From assembly GCF_033115175.1 (NCBI RefSeq), contig NC_084837.1:7454266-7518265 (forward strand): 64,000 nucleotides of DNA, in the 5' to 3' direction. Positions 1 through 12,215 of the stretch are shown piece by piece. A program made the position numbers and the translations under genes. The notes beneath the pieces were generated by a model. The model worked only from the letters and a program-made list of their open reading frames with translations, ran no database searches and was not told the DNA's origin. Each line of letters begins with the position of its first letter. The stretch's first letter is position 1. The DNA comes from Lepus europaeus. Taxonomy: Eukaryota > Chordata > Mammalia > Lagomorpha > Leporidae.

Positions 1-1024
1 AACTTCCAAAGTGACCACTGCAGCTGAGGGGATGGTCAAGTAGGGTCAGCAACATTACAGGCAGAACTGTAAATTTCTTGTTAGAGATGCCACCTGCCTT
101 TACCTGGCCAGCTCTCCTCCCAGGCCAGCCAAGTAATGAAAGTCAACAGAGTGCCTTCCCCTAGGAGGTTCACACCTCCCTTAGGATATACCCCATGTGA
201 AGAGATAGATAGGTCTGGGCCTCTTAACTTACAAGGCCTAAAGCCCACCAGATTATTATCAAGCCCCTTCTATCAGGTTCCATTTGCCTCTCAATCAGAA
301 AACTTAATTGTAGCTTAGACAGCACCTTTCTTAGCTCCTCTAATAATGACTCTGTCCTTTGTTCTAGACCCTGTCTAGTGCACTTGGGCCTCATTCCTTT
401 GTAATCATAACCTCTACTCTACCACCAATGGCTCTACTCCCAACCTGTGTGTACTGATGGTCCTCTTCCCCACTTAATGCTGTATAATTGTTCAGACCTG
501 GTAAATGCCACTCTTAGGATCATTGGTTACTATCCTCACCCTGTCTTTTATGACCTTGTCTAAATATGATCAGAGTCGGGGAACTTGGAAGGCTTCCATA
601 GCCTTGGCAACTCATGACGACAGCCTAGGGTGGTTACTGGTGCCATAAACTAGAGTGTCAATTTGTTGGGTCAACAACAGGAGCCACTGTGCGCTTGCTC
701 CTGATGTGGGATCTCTGTCCTTAATGTACTGTACATTTTGATTTAATGCTATAACTAGTACTCAAACAGTATGTTTCACTTTGTGTTTCTATGTGGGTGC
801 AAACTGTTGAAATCTTTTCTTAATGTATACTAAATTGATCTTCTGTATATAAAGAGAATTGAAAATGAATCTTGATGTGAATGGAAGGGGAGAGGGAGCG
901 GGAGAGGGGAGGGTTGCGGGTGGGAGGGAAGTTATGGGGGGGGGGAAGCCATTGTAATCCATAAGCTGTATACTGGAAATTTATATTCATTAAATAAAAG
1001 TTAAAAAAAAAAAGAAAAAAGAAA
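1..1024 (+). mobile_element. L1 retrotransposon, 3' end (rabbit L1, 5'-truncated by the window edge)
   Basis: The segment ends with the rabbit L1 terminus: a G-rich block near 888-950 (gggag/ggtgggaggg), then 'agccattgtaatccataag', 'attcattaaataaaagtt' and an A-rich tail from about 1002. The last 450 bases match the 3' ends at 41330-42145 and, inverted, 50310-51230. The first 540 bases do not match the upstream parts of those copies, so this belongs to a different 3' UTR type. No ORF2 coding remains. The short open frames here are not conserved protein. Confidence 0.85.
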
Positions 1025-1057
1025 AAAAAAACAGATGTCATATGCACAGTTTCTACC

Positions 1058-1262
1058 TAACTACCATTGATAGAGCACTTGCTCAGCAAACATCCCACAC
1101 TGACCTAAGAGTGTGCATGCATTTTCTCATGTCTTCCTCACAATGATCCTATGAGTTAATGCTTTCATCCTTCCCATGTTTCCAATCACGACATTGACAC
1201 AGCTGGGTTAAGTAGAGCTGTGAGTATGCTAACTCAAGCTGTCTGCCTCCAGAATCCTTGGT
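1058..1262 (-). mobile_element. MIR SINE fragment
   Basis: The block reads as the reverse complement of the mammalian MIR core. It has the 'gagcacttgctcagca' stretch, 'ttttctcatgtcttcctcac', 'atgatcctatgagttaatgc' and the 'gacacagctgggttaagtag' part. It is highly diverged, as expected of MIR. Confidence 0.7.
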
Positions 1263-1407
1263 TTAATCAGTCATGGTAAAAGGAAAAAAAGTCAAGTATC
1301 CTAAGATCCCTACTGAACCTTCATCCATCTCTCACAATCAACTTTAGCACCACAGTGTCTGGGAGAGTTTCTGCCTCAGTGGTAGGTGGCTCCAGTCCCC
1401 CACCTCT

Positions 1408-1757
1408 CTTTTTTTTAAGATTTATTTATTTATTTGAAGTCAGAGTTGCACAGAGAGAGAAGGAGAGCAGAGATTGAGAGATATAAAGAGAGAGAGAAAG
1501 ATTTTCCATCTGCTGGTTCATGTCCCAATTGGCCACAATGGCCAGAGCTGTACTAATCTGAAGCCAGTAGCCAGGAGCATCTTCCGGGTCTCCTACGTGA
1601 GTTCAGGGACCTAAGGACTTGGGACATCCTCTACTGCTTTCCCAGGCAAAGCAGAGAGCTGGATCTGAAGTGGAGCAACCAGGACTGGAAGCCATGCCCA
1701 TCTGGGATGCCCGCCCTGCAGGCAGTGTCTTTACCAGCTACACCACAGCGCCAGCCC
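1408..1757 (-). mobile_element. CSINE (lagomorph C-repeat), inverted
   Basis: The element starts with the inverted tail (tttattta repeats), a GA-rich tract, then the inverted body ('aaggacttgggacatcctc', 'cagagagctggatctgaag') and tRNA-like head ('accacagcgccagcccc'). It is flanked by the 11-bp direct repeat CTCCAGTCCCC at 1390-1400 and 1758-1768, a target-site duplication typical of L1-driven retrotransposition. Confidence 0.9.
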
Positions 1758-2030
1758 CTCCAGTCCCCTTTGCACATTCTCTTGAGTTCACACAACTTTA
1801 GTGTTCTAGAACTCCAAGTAATCATCATTCTCACTAATACTCAGTGTACAAAGCTTAGAGAGCATTTTTGCTTTCCATATGAGAACTAAAAGATGGCAAA
1901 GCAACTCTTGTTCAAAACCAAAGGCAGCTGGATTTTCTGCAGAGATTCCCATGGCTCACTGGGGAAGCATGTGGGACGCTTTCATTCCACCTTCACAAAT
2001 CATGTAACTCAGCAAAAATAGGTCTCTTCT

Positions 2031-2328
2031 AGGGCAGACATACAGCTTAGCAGTTAAGATCCCCATATCCCACATTCAGTACTGAATTCAATTCCCAGCT
2101 ATGGTTCCTGCTCCAGCCTCCTGCTAATGCAGACCCAGAGAAGCAGTAATGATAGCTCAGGTAATGGGGTTCCTGCCACCCGCATGGGAGACCAAGATTG
2201 CATTCCTGGCTCCTGGCTTCAGCTCTGGCCATGGCCCAGTCCTGGGTCTTGTGGACATTTGGGGAGTGAACCAGTGGATGGAATATCTGTCTCTCCCTCA
2301 AGTAAATATATCCTTTTAAAAATTAGTT
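2031..2328 (+). mobile_element. CSINE, diverged copy
   Basis: The head is degraded ('agcttagcagttaagatc'), followed by the typical body with 'gcatgggagaccaagattgc', 'ctggctcctggcttcagctctggcc', 'ggggagtgaaccagtggatgg' and a short 'aagtaaatatatcctttt' tail. Several substitutions and small indels place it in an older CSINE subfamily. Confidence 0.8.
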
Positions 2329-2529
2329 AATTAATTTTTATTTTTAAGGACTTTATTAATGCATTAGATTCTCAGAGTCACAGCAAAATCATGACAGTAC
2401 AACACAATTCATGATCTGATATATAACTGATCTGAGCTGATGATAAGCGGGCATTTTGGTGATAATCCCAAAGCATTCTAACGATTGTGCCTCAGAATTT
2501 GTATGACTGATATGATGGCTACTTTTTTG

Positions 2530-2797
2530 TGTCATGTTGGTTATACTACCCAAATATTCAATGTATCCGTAAATGTTGATTAATGTCTCAATCATTCACT
2601 TTAAGGAAAGGGTATTATGAGGAGGCTTTGTCCAATCAATTAAAAGATGTGAAAACAACACTGGAATTCTCTGGGGGAAGAAATACAGTTTGTGGACTGC
2701 AACAGCAGCTTCTGTCTGACAGTGTCTATCCTGCTGGCCTGCCTCGCAGATTTCAATACCACAACAGCAAGTCATAGACCAATTCCTTGCACTGAAA

Positions 2798-2832
<35 letters not shown>

Positions 2833-2935
2833 TTCTCCCCCTCCCATCCCTACCTCCCTCTTTTCTGTCTCTTTCTCTCCCTCCCCCCACATATAAAAGC
2901 TCTGTTTCTCTGCCAGAACACTGAGAGATGCAATC
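2530..2935 (+). mobile_element. Old LTR-like sequence (ERVL/MLT2-like), tentative
   Basis: The order of motifs resembles mammalian MLT2-type solo LTRs: 'tgtgtcatgttggtt' near the start, 'gaggctttgtccaatcaattaaaagatgtgaa' in two parts, a central region with 'cctgctggcctgcctc', 'agaccaattcctt' and 'ctctgtttctctgccagaacactgag' near the end. A (CT)n tract at 2801-2829 interrupts it. No internal retroviral genes are present. The assignment is from motif order only. Confidence 0.45.
2801..2829. repeat. (CT)n microsatellite
   Basis: A near-perfect CT dinucleotide run followed by a longer pyrimidine-rich stretch to about 2890. Confidence 0.95.
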
Positions 2936-4924
2936 AGTATCAATATGCATCTAACACAGCATCTTGTCAATGGCACATGCCTGTAGCAGTCCTGATAAAG
3001 ATGTTCTGGAGTCTGAGGCACTCCCTCATCTTCCACCTGGACACAGCTTCACCTGCTAAGAGTAAATTTCATTTCCTAAATATGTTTAGTATTAAACCAA
3101 AAAATGAAAAAGAAATAAAATATTTGATTTAAAACAAGTTAATGAGAGCACCTAGATGTCCAAGCAAAGAAAAAGGAACTATGTAACAGTAGAAGAAAAT
3201 AGTGAATTAGTTAAAAGAGAAACAATGGAAAATTTAAGGTAGTCAATTTTTCCTTTTAAAATTCCAACCTAAATGTCATATTTTGACAATGAAAAGAAAG
3301 AGAAATGAAGGAATTTATAATGTAAATAGTAAGAAGTAGGATGTAATCTGTTACTGAGAACATTTTATCATTAGAGACATATACAGAACGGTAAACATAT
3401 GAACAGTTTTGTTAGGGAAAATATATGCAGATTTTCAAAAAGAAAAAGAAACAGAAACAAATAATGCAATAACTATTAAGATATATTGAAAAAGTTCAGC
3501 ATCAGCATTTTTCTTGACCCCTATAAATCTTTAGGTCCTTAAACTTCAGATTATGGCAATATCCTAAAAAATTGTCCAGATGATCAGAAAGAGGAAAAAC
3601 TCCCACTTCTTTTTGCAAAGCTAACACAACCCTGGTATCAAAGACAGCATGAGCTTTCCATATGAAAATTCTAAAATAGATTAGTCATTTTAATTAGCAC
3701 AGCATGATTAATTAGGGCTTATTAGATAAGTGTGAGAATGGTTCAAAATTAGGGATCTGAGTTAAATAATTCATAATTTCAAAAAAGAAACCCCATGTGG
3801 CAATCTTGACATATGCCAAAAAGTTATTTTGTAGAATTCCACATTCTACCCTAATTAAAAAAAGAAAAACTATTAAATTAATTACTGACATTAAATACTG
3901 ATATTCCAAAATATCCTACAGAATTTCTGTCTGAAACCAACCACAATCTTCATGCCTGATGCAAGATTTGGAGTACATTCTCATTAAAATCAGGAACATA
4001 TTAAAAATTTATAAATGTGGAAGGAGATCTAAAAAAAGATTTGAAAGGTTTGGTGGTACATCCTTTAATATTAACATATATCAATTTTAGAAGAAAGAAA
4101 GAAGATGATTAAGAACATAAAATGAAGATGAATATGAAAATCGTGTTTTACATTTGTTCCCTTGGCAGGGCTGGTGGTTCTCAGGTGTGGCCCAGTATAG
4201 CCAGATAGGTTCACATAGTGAAAACTTTCTAAATTTGTAGAAATGTGTGCTTCTCAACCCCCCAAGTAGTTCCAACCAGCACTGACACTTTAAGCCGCCC
4301 CTTCCAGACCATGCGACTTGACCAGTAATTTAGGAGCCTTTCTCAACCTCACACAAGCCTAAGGAGGGCACCGCTTCAGTATGAGAGCCAGTGCCCACCC
4401 TACAGGGTATACAAGCTCATGCATCCCTGGTTGTTTTACATCTTGAATGTCATCCCTGTGTATTCACACACCTCCCACTTGATAGTGAATTTTGCAGCAG
4501 TCATGCAACTTTGTCACATGAGAAGCTAGGAACTCCTGAGGGATTTCAAACAAAGCTCAAGCTAATTGCCCAGTGGCAACAGTATTCTCTACACAACACA
4601 CACACACACACACACTCACAGATCATGTCACTGTCCTGGCCCCGACCAGGGATTCTTGTGTAAAGAAATCTGGTAACAGAACCAGCTACTCAATAGCTTT
4701 CATGCTTTATGATTCCAGGAATGACCCAGGAGCTGCTTCTTAGAGCAATCGCATTGAGCATGAGCCAAAGCACATGTCTTGATTATGGCATGTCCCACTG
4801 TGTCCCCTGTTGAACTCCTATAAGCTCTGGCTTGTGTCAGGAGATCTGGAAATATTTACACGGGAGGAAATGGCACACTGGGAGATTAAGTAACATCTTA
4901 TTTATGATCATGGCTCCTCGTTAT
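2936..4924. other. Single-copy AT-rich intergenic DNA
   Basis: I see no repeat family, RNA gene or coding exon here. A short (CA)n run lies at about 4594-4614. The open frames are under 100 codons with no recognisable domain. Confidence 0.6.
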
Positions 4925-5128
4925 CACATAGTACCTGTTCAGCATTTACTCAATCACATTGTCTCTTGGTTCACCAACCCCACATGGAGGCAAGTATTAT
5001 CAGGAACTGTTCTTTCTCTTTATAGAAGGGTTGGGCTCAGAAGAATTAGGTAGCTGGTTCAGTCAGACAACTAGCAGGGATCAGAAGCAGTATTCAAAAC
5101 GAATTCTGTCTGACTTTAAAACTGTTTA
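4925..5128 (-). mobile_element. MIR SINE fragment
   Basis: Reverse-complement MIR core with the usual order: 'ggaggcaagtattatcaggaact', 'tttatagaagggttgggctcagaag', 'attaggtagctggttcag', 'tagcagggatcagaagcagtattc' and 'ctgtctgact'. Confidence 0.7.
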
Positions 5129-5619
5129 TTTTGTAATATTTTAACCTCCAATTCGCTTGACCAACTCTTAACTTCCATTTCCATGATTTAAACCTTGACC
5201 CACTCCTTCTAAAGCCCTACCACACATCCCTGCTGTGTTCTCAAGGACTTTGTGAGACCTTTGAACCATGTTCCCAATTTCAATGCGTATTGTCTGGCTC
5301 GAAGGTGTTACACAGAGCTGCCGGCCTCTGCCTCTGTCATGAAACATGCTTCTGTGCCAGCCTATTTTGATTCCAGCTTCTTCACCCAGCACATGGCCAA
5401 CAATCTCACTCAAAGCCCCTGTAAACCCAGATGTCAAATGGAGCTGGTGACTCAGCCTTAAGGGCAGAGGTACACAGGTGCCAGCATCATGAATTAGTGA
5501 AGCATTGTCAGGAGAGGGGTCTGCTGCCCACTAACCTTAGCCCACTGTGCCCGAAGCACACAGAACAAAACTTGGCCTTCCTTTTATCGACAATGTTTTC
5601 CTTTCCTTTGACGTCAGCT

Positions 5620-6270
5620 CCCTGATCGCTTGCTGTGATGTGCGACACCTTTCATATTTTCTTTGCAGCCATCATATTGCTTCAGTCATAACCTCGGCAC
5701 TTTGAGGAATAATTGTCCCCGACAAGAGGGTGAGTCACTGACAGAGAGTTGATCAGCATTACATACAGATGACAGAAGTCAGGCCATATCGGATTACTGC
5801 TGTGAATATAATAAAAGAGAGACTAAACACTTTGGCAGCTCAAAGACAAGCCATTTCATAACTCTCTAGTGGGGCTATTATCTTCCATTTACTGCCGCTG
5901 ATAACCAGGTTGTGACTGTCTCCCTACGATCTAGTTTCAATTCACTTAACACGCTGCTGACCAGACAGGGAGGAGGAGGTAGAGACAATAATCGGGACTT
6001 TTTGGCACTTATTTTAAAGTTTATCTTCTGCATCCCCCTTCCAGTATGATAAGGCCCTAAGTGAGGAAGCTTTAAATCTCCCTGGGAAGGCAGAGTGCGG
6101 CCACCCTCCCTTTAATCTCTGACTCCTTGCTTCCTTTGAAGCTGCCATACCCGGTCCGGGAAGTGACAATCCCCTCTCTCCACTCCTCTGATATACCTGA
6201 GTCTAAGAGCCTCCTGCAATAAACCGCCTGGCTATTTTTACATTTAGGGGCCCCAAGAAGATAAGACTAT
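5620..6270. promoter_or_regulatory. Unique block with the look of a conserved non-coding element
   Basis: This is a 650-bp repeat-free interval of balanced composition with no long open frame. It is rich in short developmental-factor-type words: TAATC/GATTA cores around 5790, 5983 and 6110, GATAA/TTATC around 5880-5905 and 6017, and 'cattatatt' and 'gctatttttac' near 6229. The call is inferred from composition and lack of repeats; no alignment was possible. Confidence 0.3.
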
Positions 6271-6943
6271 TTTTTTTTTTCTTAGCTGGTCTCAACTACC
6301 TGAAGAGATGGATCAAGAAGAGTGCTGTCTATCAGTACGGAGAGCTGGAGCAGTAAGGCTATGGGATGCACAGAATTTATAGAAACAGAGATTTTTGTGT
6401 CTAAACATTTGGGAAATAAATTTAATATACCAGAATTTTAACTACAAAAATGAGAACAAAGGATACAAATAATTTGGTTGTGAGGGAAGCCTTAGTGGGG
6501 AATTACTTGATTCCTGGAGATAGCTTGAAGTAAGTAAAAGGTTATATTTTGCAAGATGCTCCTTCTTGGATAGCATTGCCTCCCAATTGGCTGCAGTTTT
6601 AAGCATGCACTGTGTTTTCATAGCCAAGAAACCCTATGTCTTCTTTACCTTGGACAGAGAGTTATTTGAGTTCTACATGCATTGTCTCTGTGATAGCACA
6701 AAATGATATGTTTTTTTTTTTTTTGGTAATTCACATTGTCAGATTCATTACATTCAGGTGTGTGGGTCTCATTTTAGAAACAGGCTGCAGAATGAAGCTG
6801 ACTGGCATTTCAGTAAGTTCTCAAAGAAGCAAGAAACCACCAAGATGGAAAGGAGATAAACATGAGAAAATAGAGCTTGTGCAAGAAAATGTCCAGAGTG
6901 TTCAAAACACTCAGGTAGAGTTGAAGAAATTATTGGTATCACA

Positions 6944-7190
6944 GATTCAGTTCAAGTCCCTGTTGCTCCTCTTCTGATCCAGCTCCCTGCAAAGGTGCCT
7001 AAGAAAGCAGCAGAAGATGGTCCAAGTCCTTGGGCCCCTGCACCCATGTGGGAGACCTGGATGGAGCTCCTAGCTCCTGGCATCAGCCATTTAGAGAGTG
7101 AACCAGAAGATGGAAGATCTCTGTCTTTGTCTATGCTTCTCTCTGTGTCATTTTGCTTTTCAAATAAATATATATATATTTAAAAAATAA
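6944..7190 (+). mobile_element. CSINE, 5'-truncated or decayed copy
   Basis: The tRNA-like head is missing. The body begins at 'gattcagttcaagtccctg' and continues through 'cttctgatccagctccctgc', 'gatggtccaagtccttgggcc', 'catgtgggagacctgg' and an AT-rich tail 'caaataaatatatatatat'. Confidence 0.8.
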
Positions 7191-9040
7191 GAAATGGTAT
7201 ATCATTCTCAACTTCCTTGGAAACTCTTCCCATGTTATTTACCAGACATTGGGTATAGCCAATCAAACTACAATGTACCACTGGGAGAGTCATGCATGGG
7301 CCAATCCTAGGCAGCACTGTTCACAAGAGTTCATGTAAAGAATAGGGCCTCACATTGCACAGTTGCAATCTGTTATACTGTGGTACCCAGTGGCTTCAGA
7401 TGGATACAAAACCAAAAGCCCATGTTTTTTCATGCCATGTTCCCTTGGCTTTCTTACGAGAATTCAGTAGCCTATTAATTCGGAGAACCTGAGCCAAAGT
7501 CTATATGAAAAATGGCTGATAGGATAGAGTGAGTTCATGCGTAGCACGTATGTTCCAGCTCCACCCTCAGCCAAACACCAGCCAGCTTTGCCCTAGAGAC
7601 CCACACCATGGTGTTTCTGAATTTTCCAGGAAGCTTCCCACTCTGACTCAGAAGCTGGAGCTGATGGGTGAGTTTCTCTCAGTAGACACAACACAAATAA
7701 ATAAATTAGAGTCTTGAAAAGTTGGATCCAATTGATGTTTGGTGGGAGGCTTCAGTTCTGAAATCACACGGCATCCTCTCCAAACTCACAAGTTTTCTAG
7801 AAGCCTGAACCCATGCTATGTGGCCACTGTACACACCTAACATAGGGTTTTTGCCAACTAATACTGTGAGCTTCAGTTGAAGCCACATTTAGAAAACAGG
7901 CAATGCCTGTGAATTATTCCATTCATTTTAATTGTCCATGTTAGATGAGCCTTCAGAACAAGTCATATTCCATGACTTCTGGATACTTTTGGACACCAAA
8001 TCCTAGGACTAAGGAGGAGGTCATCTCAGAATCACAACCTCTGTGCCAATCATCACATGTGGCAACCTCACAGCAATATGCACAGGTAAGTATCATCTTA
8101 GGTTTTAAGGATGCAGCAAGAATCAACACGCCGAGTACCTTCCACAAGGAACATATCCAAGTTTGAGCATGTGTATTTGGCCAAAACCAGCTAATCTCAG
8201 CTAATCTCAATAGCAAACTGGAGTCCATCAGCTCCTTCTCTCCCATCCCTGCATCTTGTGGAGGGGCTCAGTTGTAGAGTAACAAGAAAAGCCCATCTGG
8301 GGCAGAATAATATAGCATGAGTAATAAAATCAAAGTGGATGCAGGAGTTGTTATCACTGTCATGCAGCCCTACAATCTGCAAACTCATGCAAGCATCCAG
8401 GGCTGCCCCTGGATTGGAGACATTTGGTAACAGGAAACAGATTAGCCCACAGATCCAGGAGCTGAATCCTAGATCTGAAGAGGGGAGGGGATGACATGAG
8501 CATGCAGAACTGCTGTCTTGTTTAAGTAGAGTTTTGGGAAATCTCTCCAGGCAGAAATTCAGCATCTAGGTATACATGAGTAGCATTTATCTCTCCTGGG
8601 AGAGGGATACATAGAGGGGAAGTAGTGAGGACTTGTAAGGTCAGAGAAAATTACCAGGAAGTTGGTCTTCACGCTGAACCATCTAAGACATTGATTGTAT
8701 CTGTAATGTCTCTGAATGCAAGATGAGCTCCAGTACTTTGTACCTGTAGATAAAGGTCCTGTAGAATTAAAAGAATTTTATTGGGACAAAGAGTCAAAAA
8801 GGCACATGGAATCTAAGCTCTTTCCTTAGCCTTCCAAATCATTCCTGTGTGTTAGCACTCCTTGTAGATAATCCGTGGGAAAACTGCTATTCAGAAATTC
8901 TAGACATACAAAGAAGGGAATCTATAAAAGCTGGTTCTGAATAGTTGTGTGAACAATTTTGCCTTTCATGCAGTGGAGCAAAACTTGTTACTCTCCCATA
9001 CAACCATGCAGGTTCAACATATTTTCCCCCCAAAGTTGAA
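7191..9040. other. Intergenic DNA without recognised features
   Basis: No SINE, L1 or coding similarity is evident. The 122- and 97-codon frames on the minus strand around 7953-8565 show no domain, signal peptide or codon bias that would support a gene. Confidence 0.55.
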
Positions 9041-9052
9041 CTGACAAAAACT

Positions 9053-10508
9053 ATGGTTATGGAGAAGATCAGTCCCCTGCTGGTCAGGGGGAAATTTGTG
9101 AGACCATATTACATGCTGCCTAACCAGATACCAGATATGCTAAAGATTTTATGGAAAGAACTCATCTTTATGTCCATGGGGGATTTGATTCAAATGGAAC
9201 ACAAGTAGATGCAGTCTATGGACAGAAAGAAATCTGTAGGAAAGTGATATCACAGAACTTACCAACTGCCACAGCAAGATGCCACGCTGATGGTCATGCT
9301 ACTCTAAATGATGGTGTGGTGGTCCAGGTGATGGGGCTGCTCCCCATTAATAAACAGATCCGAAGATATTTGTTCTTGCTGCTCTGAGTTTGTTGCAAAT
9401 AAGTTCTATGTTCACAAAGATATCATTAGATATCAAGATGAGGTCTTTGGTGGCTTTGTCTCTGAGCCTCAGGAGGAATCCTACGAAGAAGCTGAAGAAC
9501 CTGAGGAAAGACAGCAGGCACCAGAGGTGGTATCTAATGATTTAAGAACTTTCTATGATCAGACTGTCAACAGTGACTTGGAAGAACATCTAGAGGAGCC
9601 TGTAACTGAACTAGAACCTAATCCTGAACAAGAACCAGAGCAAGAACCTGTCTCTAAAATCCAAGAGGAAAACATTTGAGCCAGGATTATAAGAAACTCC
9701 TCCTGAAGATGCTAAGAAGAGTTCTCCTGTACCTGCAGACATAGCTCAGACACGACAGGTAGACTTGAGGACATTTTCTTTGGAATCTGTGACCAGGAAG
9801 AACTTTTCATCCAGTGGAGCTGTTCCAGTTACTGGGATATCGTCTCATGTTGGTAAAGTTTGAGCTTCACAGTCCCATCCAGAGTCTAAGCCTGGATCTC
9901 AGATTCCACCACAGAGGCCTCAGAGGAGTCACAATGTGGGGTAGTAAATAAGCATCCCTCCCCAGGGGGACCCAGACCAATTCGTGAGGCTGATGAGCAA
10001 GGTGATGTCAAACCCTGAAGAGCTGTGAGACACCTCACAGTCACCAGATCTTCACTGGCAACCTGCCTCATGAGGTGGACAAATTGGAATGGAAAGGTTT
10101 CTTTCAAAATTATAGGGATGTGGTAGAGGTGCACATTTATGGTGGTAAAAAAGCTACCTAATTTAGGTGTTGCTGTGCTTGAGAATCCTGAGCCTGTGCC
10201 CGCCACGTTCACAGATGAAGTGCGTCTGAATGAAAGAGAAGACTTGAGCAGCTAGGCGATAAGGACATTGGAAAAATGCCTGCGGGGCCCTGGAGACCCT
10301 GGAGTTGGGCTGGGTGGTGGAATGAGAGGCCCTCCCAGCGGAACATGGTGCAGAAACCAGGATTTGGAATGGGAAGGGAGATTGCCCCAAGGCAATGTAT
10401 TGATCATCAATGCACTGATCATCATGCAGCGGTAGAAAATTCGAGCTCGTTCAGGATGGTGAATTGTTTCAACCAGCCTTTTGTATTGTGGAGTATGACC
10501 TAATCTGG
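9053..10508 (+). pseudogene. G3BP1P: Processed pseudogene of G3BP1 (stress-granule RNA-binding protein), 5' part
   Basis: The parent protein nucleates stress granules by binding RNA in the cytoplasm. The retrocopy begins at the initiator (MVMEKISPLLVRGKFV) and runs intronless through the whole reading frame in pieces. The NTF2-like domain is at about 9053-9460 (HATLNDGVVVQVMGLL; KDIIRYQDEVFGGFV), the acidic region at about 9465-9680 (EEPEERQQAPEVV; EQEPVSKIQEE), the PxxP/linker at 9700-10000, and the RRM at about 10055-10245 (FTGNLPHEVDK). The glycine-rich tail ends in MVQKPGFGMGREIAPRQ. At 10396-10398 the expected stop reads TGT, so termination is lost. A frameshift near 9150, stops near 9385 and 9676, and deletions in the RRM make it non-functional. 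The acidic stretch fits G3BP1 better than G3BP2. Part of the 3' UTR follows to 10508, where an antisense GAPDH retrocopy interrupts it. Confidence 0.88.
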
Positions 10509-10728
10509 TTTTTTTTTTTTTGGATGCAGAAGACTTTATTGAAGGTGACATGACAAAGTAGGGCTCCCTAAGCCCCTCCTCTACTCCAGGTGGTCTGGGA
10601 TGGAAACTGTGAAGAGGGGCAGATACTCAGCGTGTTGGGGACTGAGTAGGGGCAGGGACTCCTGGGCGGCTGAGGGCCTCTCTCGTGCTCCGGTGCTCTC
10701 GCTGGGACCGGTGGCTCGAGGGCTCTTA

Positions 10729-10902
<174 letters not shown>

Positions 10903-10905
10903 TCA

Positions 10906-11241
<336 letters not shown>

Positions 11242-11376
11242 TCAGCAGTTGGTGGTGCGGGACGCGTTGCTGACGATCTTGAAGGAGTTGTCTTACTTCT
11301 CGTGGTTCACGAACATGGGGGCGTCCGCGGAGGCCACGGAGATGATGACCCTTTTGGCTCCAGCCTTCAAATGAGC

Positions 11377-11467
11377 CTGCAGCGGAGCAGTTGGTTCTAA
11401 GCTCGCTCAGCTGCCTGCCTCCTCCCCCACATCCCAGGGTCAGCGCCCCCGACCCCAGCCCACTCAC
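11377..11467 (-). other. Retained intron inside the GAPDH retrocopy
   Basis: On the minus strand the coding text for ESTGVFTTM.KAG stops at 'gtgagtgggctgggg' and resumes after 'ccgctgcag' with 'gctcatttgaaggctggagcc'. This matches the known exon junction of mammalian GAPDH genes after '..MEKAG'. The 91-base GC-rich insert has a consensus donor and a CAG acceptor. One G of the exon/donor run seems to be missing, so the exact boundary is uncertain by one base. Confidence 0.8.
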
Positions 11468-11735
11468 CCGGCCTTCCCCATGGTGGTGAAGACGCCAGTG
11501 GACTCCACACGTACTCGGCACCAGCATGACCCCCCTGTGTCGGCGGGATCTCGCTGGGGAAGATGGTGATGGCCTTCCGGTGGATGACTGGCTCCCCGCT
11601 CTCAGCCTTGCCCGCGCCGTGGAACTTGCCGTGGGTGGAATCACACTGGAACCTGTGGACCAGGGAGTGGAGGTCGATGAATGGGTCGTTGATGGCGACA
11701 ACATCCACTTTGCCAGAGTTAAAAGCAGCCCTGGT

Positions 11736-12047
11736 GGCCGGCGCCGCGGCTCAACAGGCTAATCCTCCACCTGTGGCGCCGGCACCCCAGGTTCTAGTCC
11801 CGGTCGGGGCGCCAGATTCTGTCCCGGTTGCCCCTCTTCCAGGCCAGCTCTCTGCTGTGGCCAGGGAGTGCAGTGGAGGATGGCCCAAGTGCTTGGCCCT
11901 GCACCCCATGGGAGACCAGGAGAAGCACCTGGCTCCTGCCTTCGGATCAGCGCGGTGCGCCGGCTGCAGCGGCCATTGGAGGGTGAACCAGCGGCAAAGG
12001 AAGACCTTTCTCTCTTCTCTCTCTCTCTCACTATCCACTCTGCCTGT

Positions 12048-12084
<37 letters not shown>
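11736..12084 (+). mobile_element. CSINE inserted into the GAPDH retrocopy
   Basis: A young-looking copy with an intact GC-rich head ('ggccggcgccgcggctcaac'), the B-box-like 'ggttctagtccc', the full body and a poly(A) of more than 30 bases. It is flanked by AGCAGCCCTGGTG at 11723-11735 and again just after the tail (about 12085-12097). The duplicated bases are GAPDH coding sequence (TRAAF), so the SINE arrived after the pseudogene. Confidence 0.93.
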
Positions 12085-12215
12085 AGCAGCCCTGGTGAGC
12101 AGGCGCCCAGCGTGGCCAGATCCGTTCACTCGTGTCTCGGCCGCGCTCGCACTGCACCAGAAGCGGCTGCCTGTGGAGCCGGGCGGGGCGACCGAATCTG
12201 CTGTGAGCCGCTGAC

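Noticed and set aside
2801-2829. Repeat arrays that might be CRISPR-like
   Set aside because: The window is vertebrate. All arrays are simple microsatellites with no spacer-repeat structure.
2596-3132. Overlapping 146-codon frames on both strands
   Set aside because: Both run through a CT/GA microsatellite and an LTR-like repeat. The proteins are low-complexity and no domain is visible.
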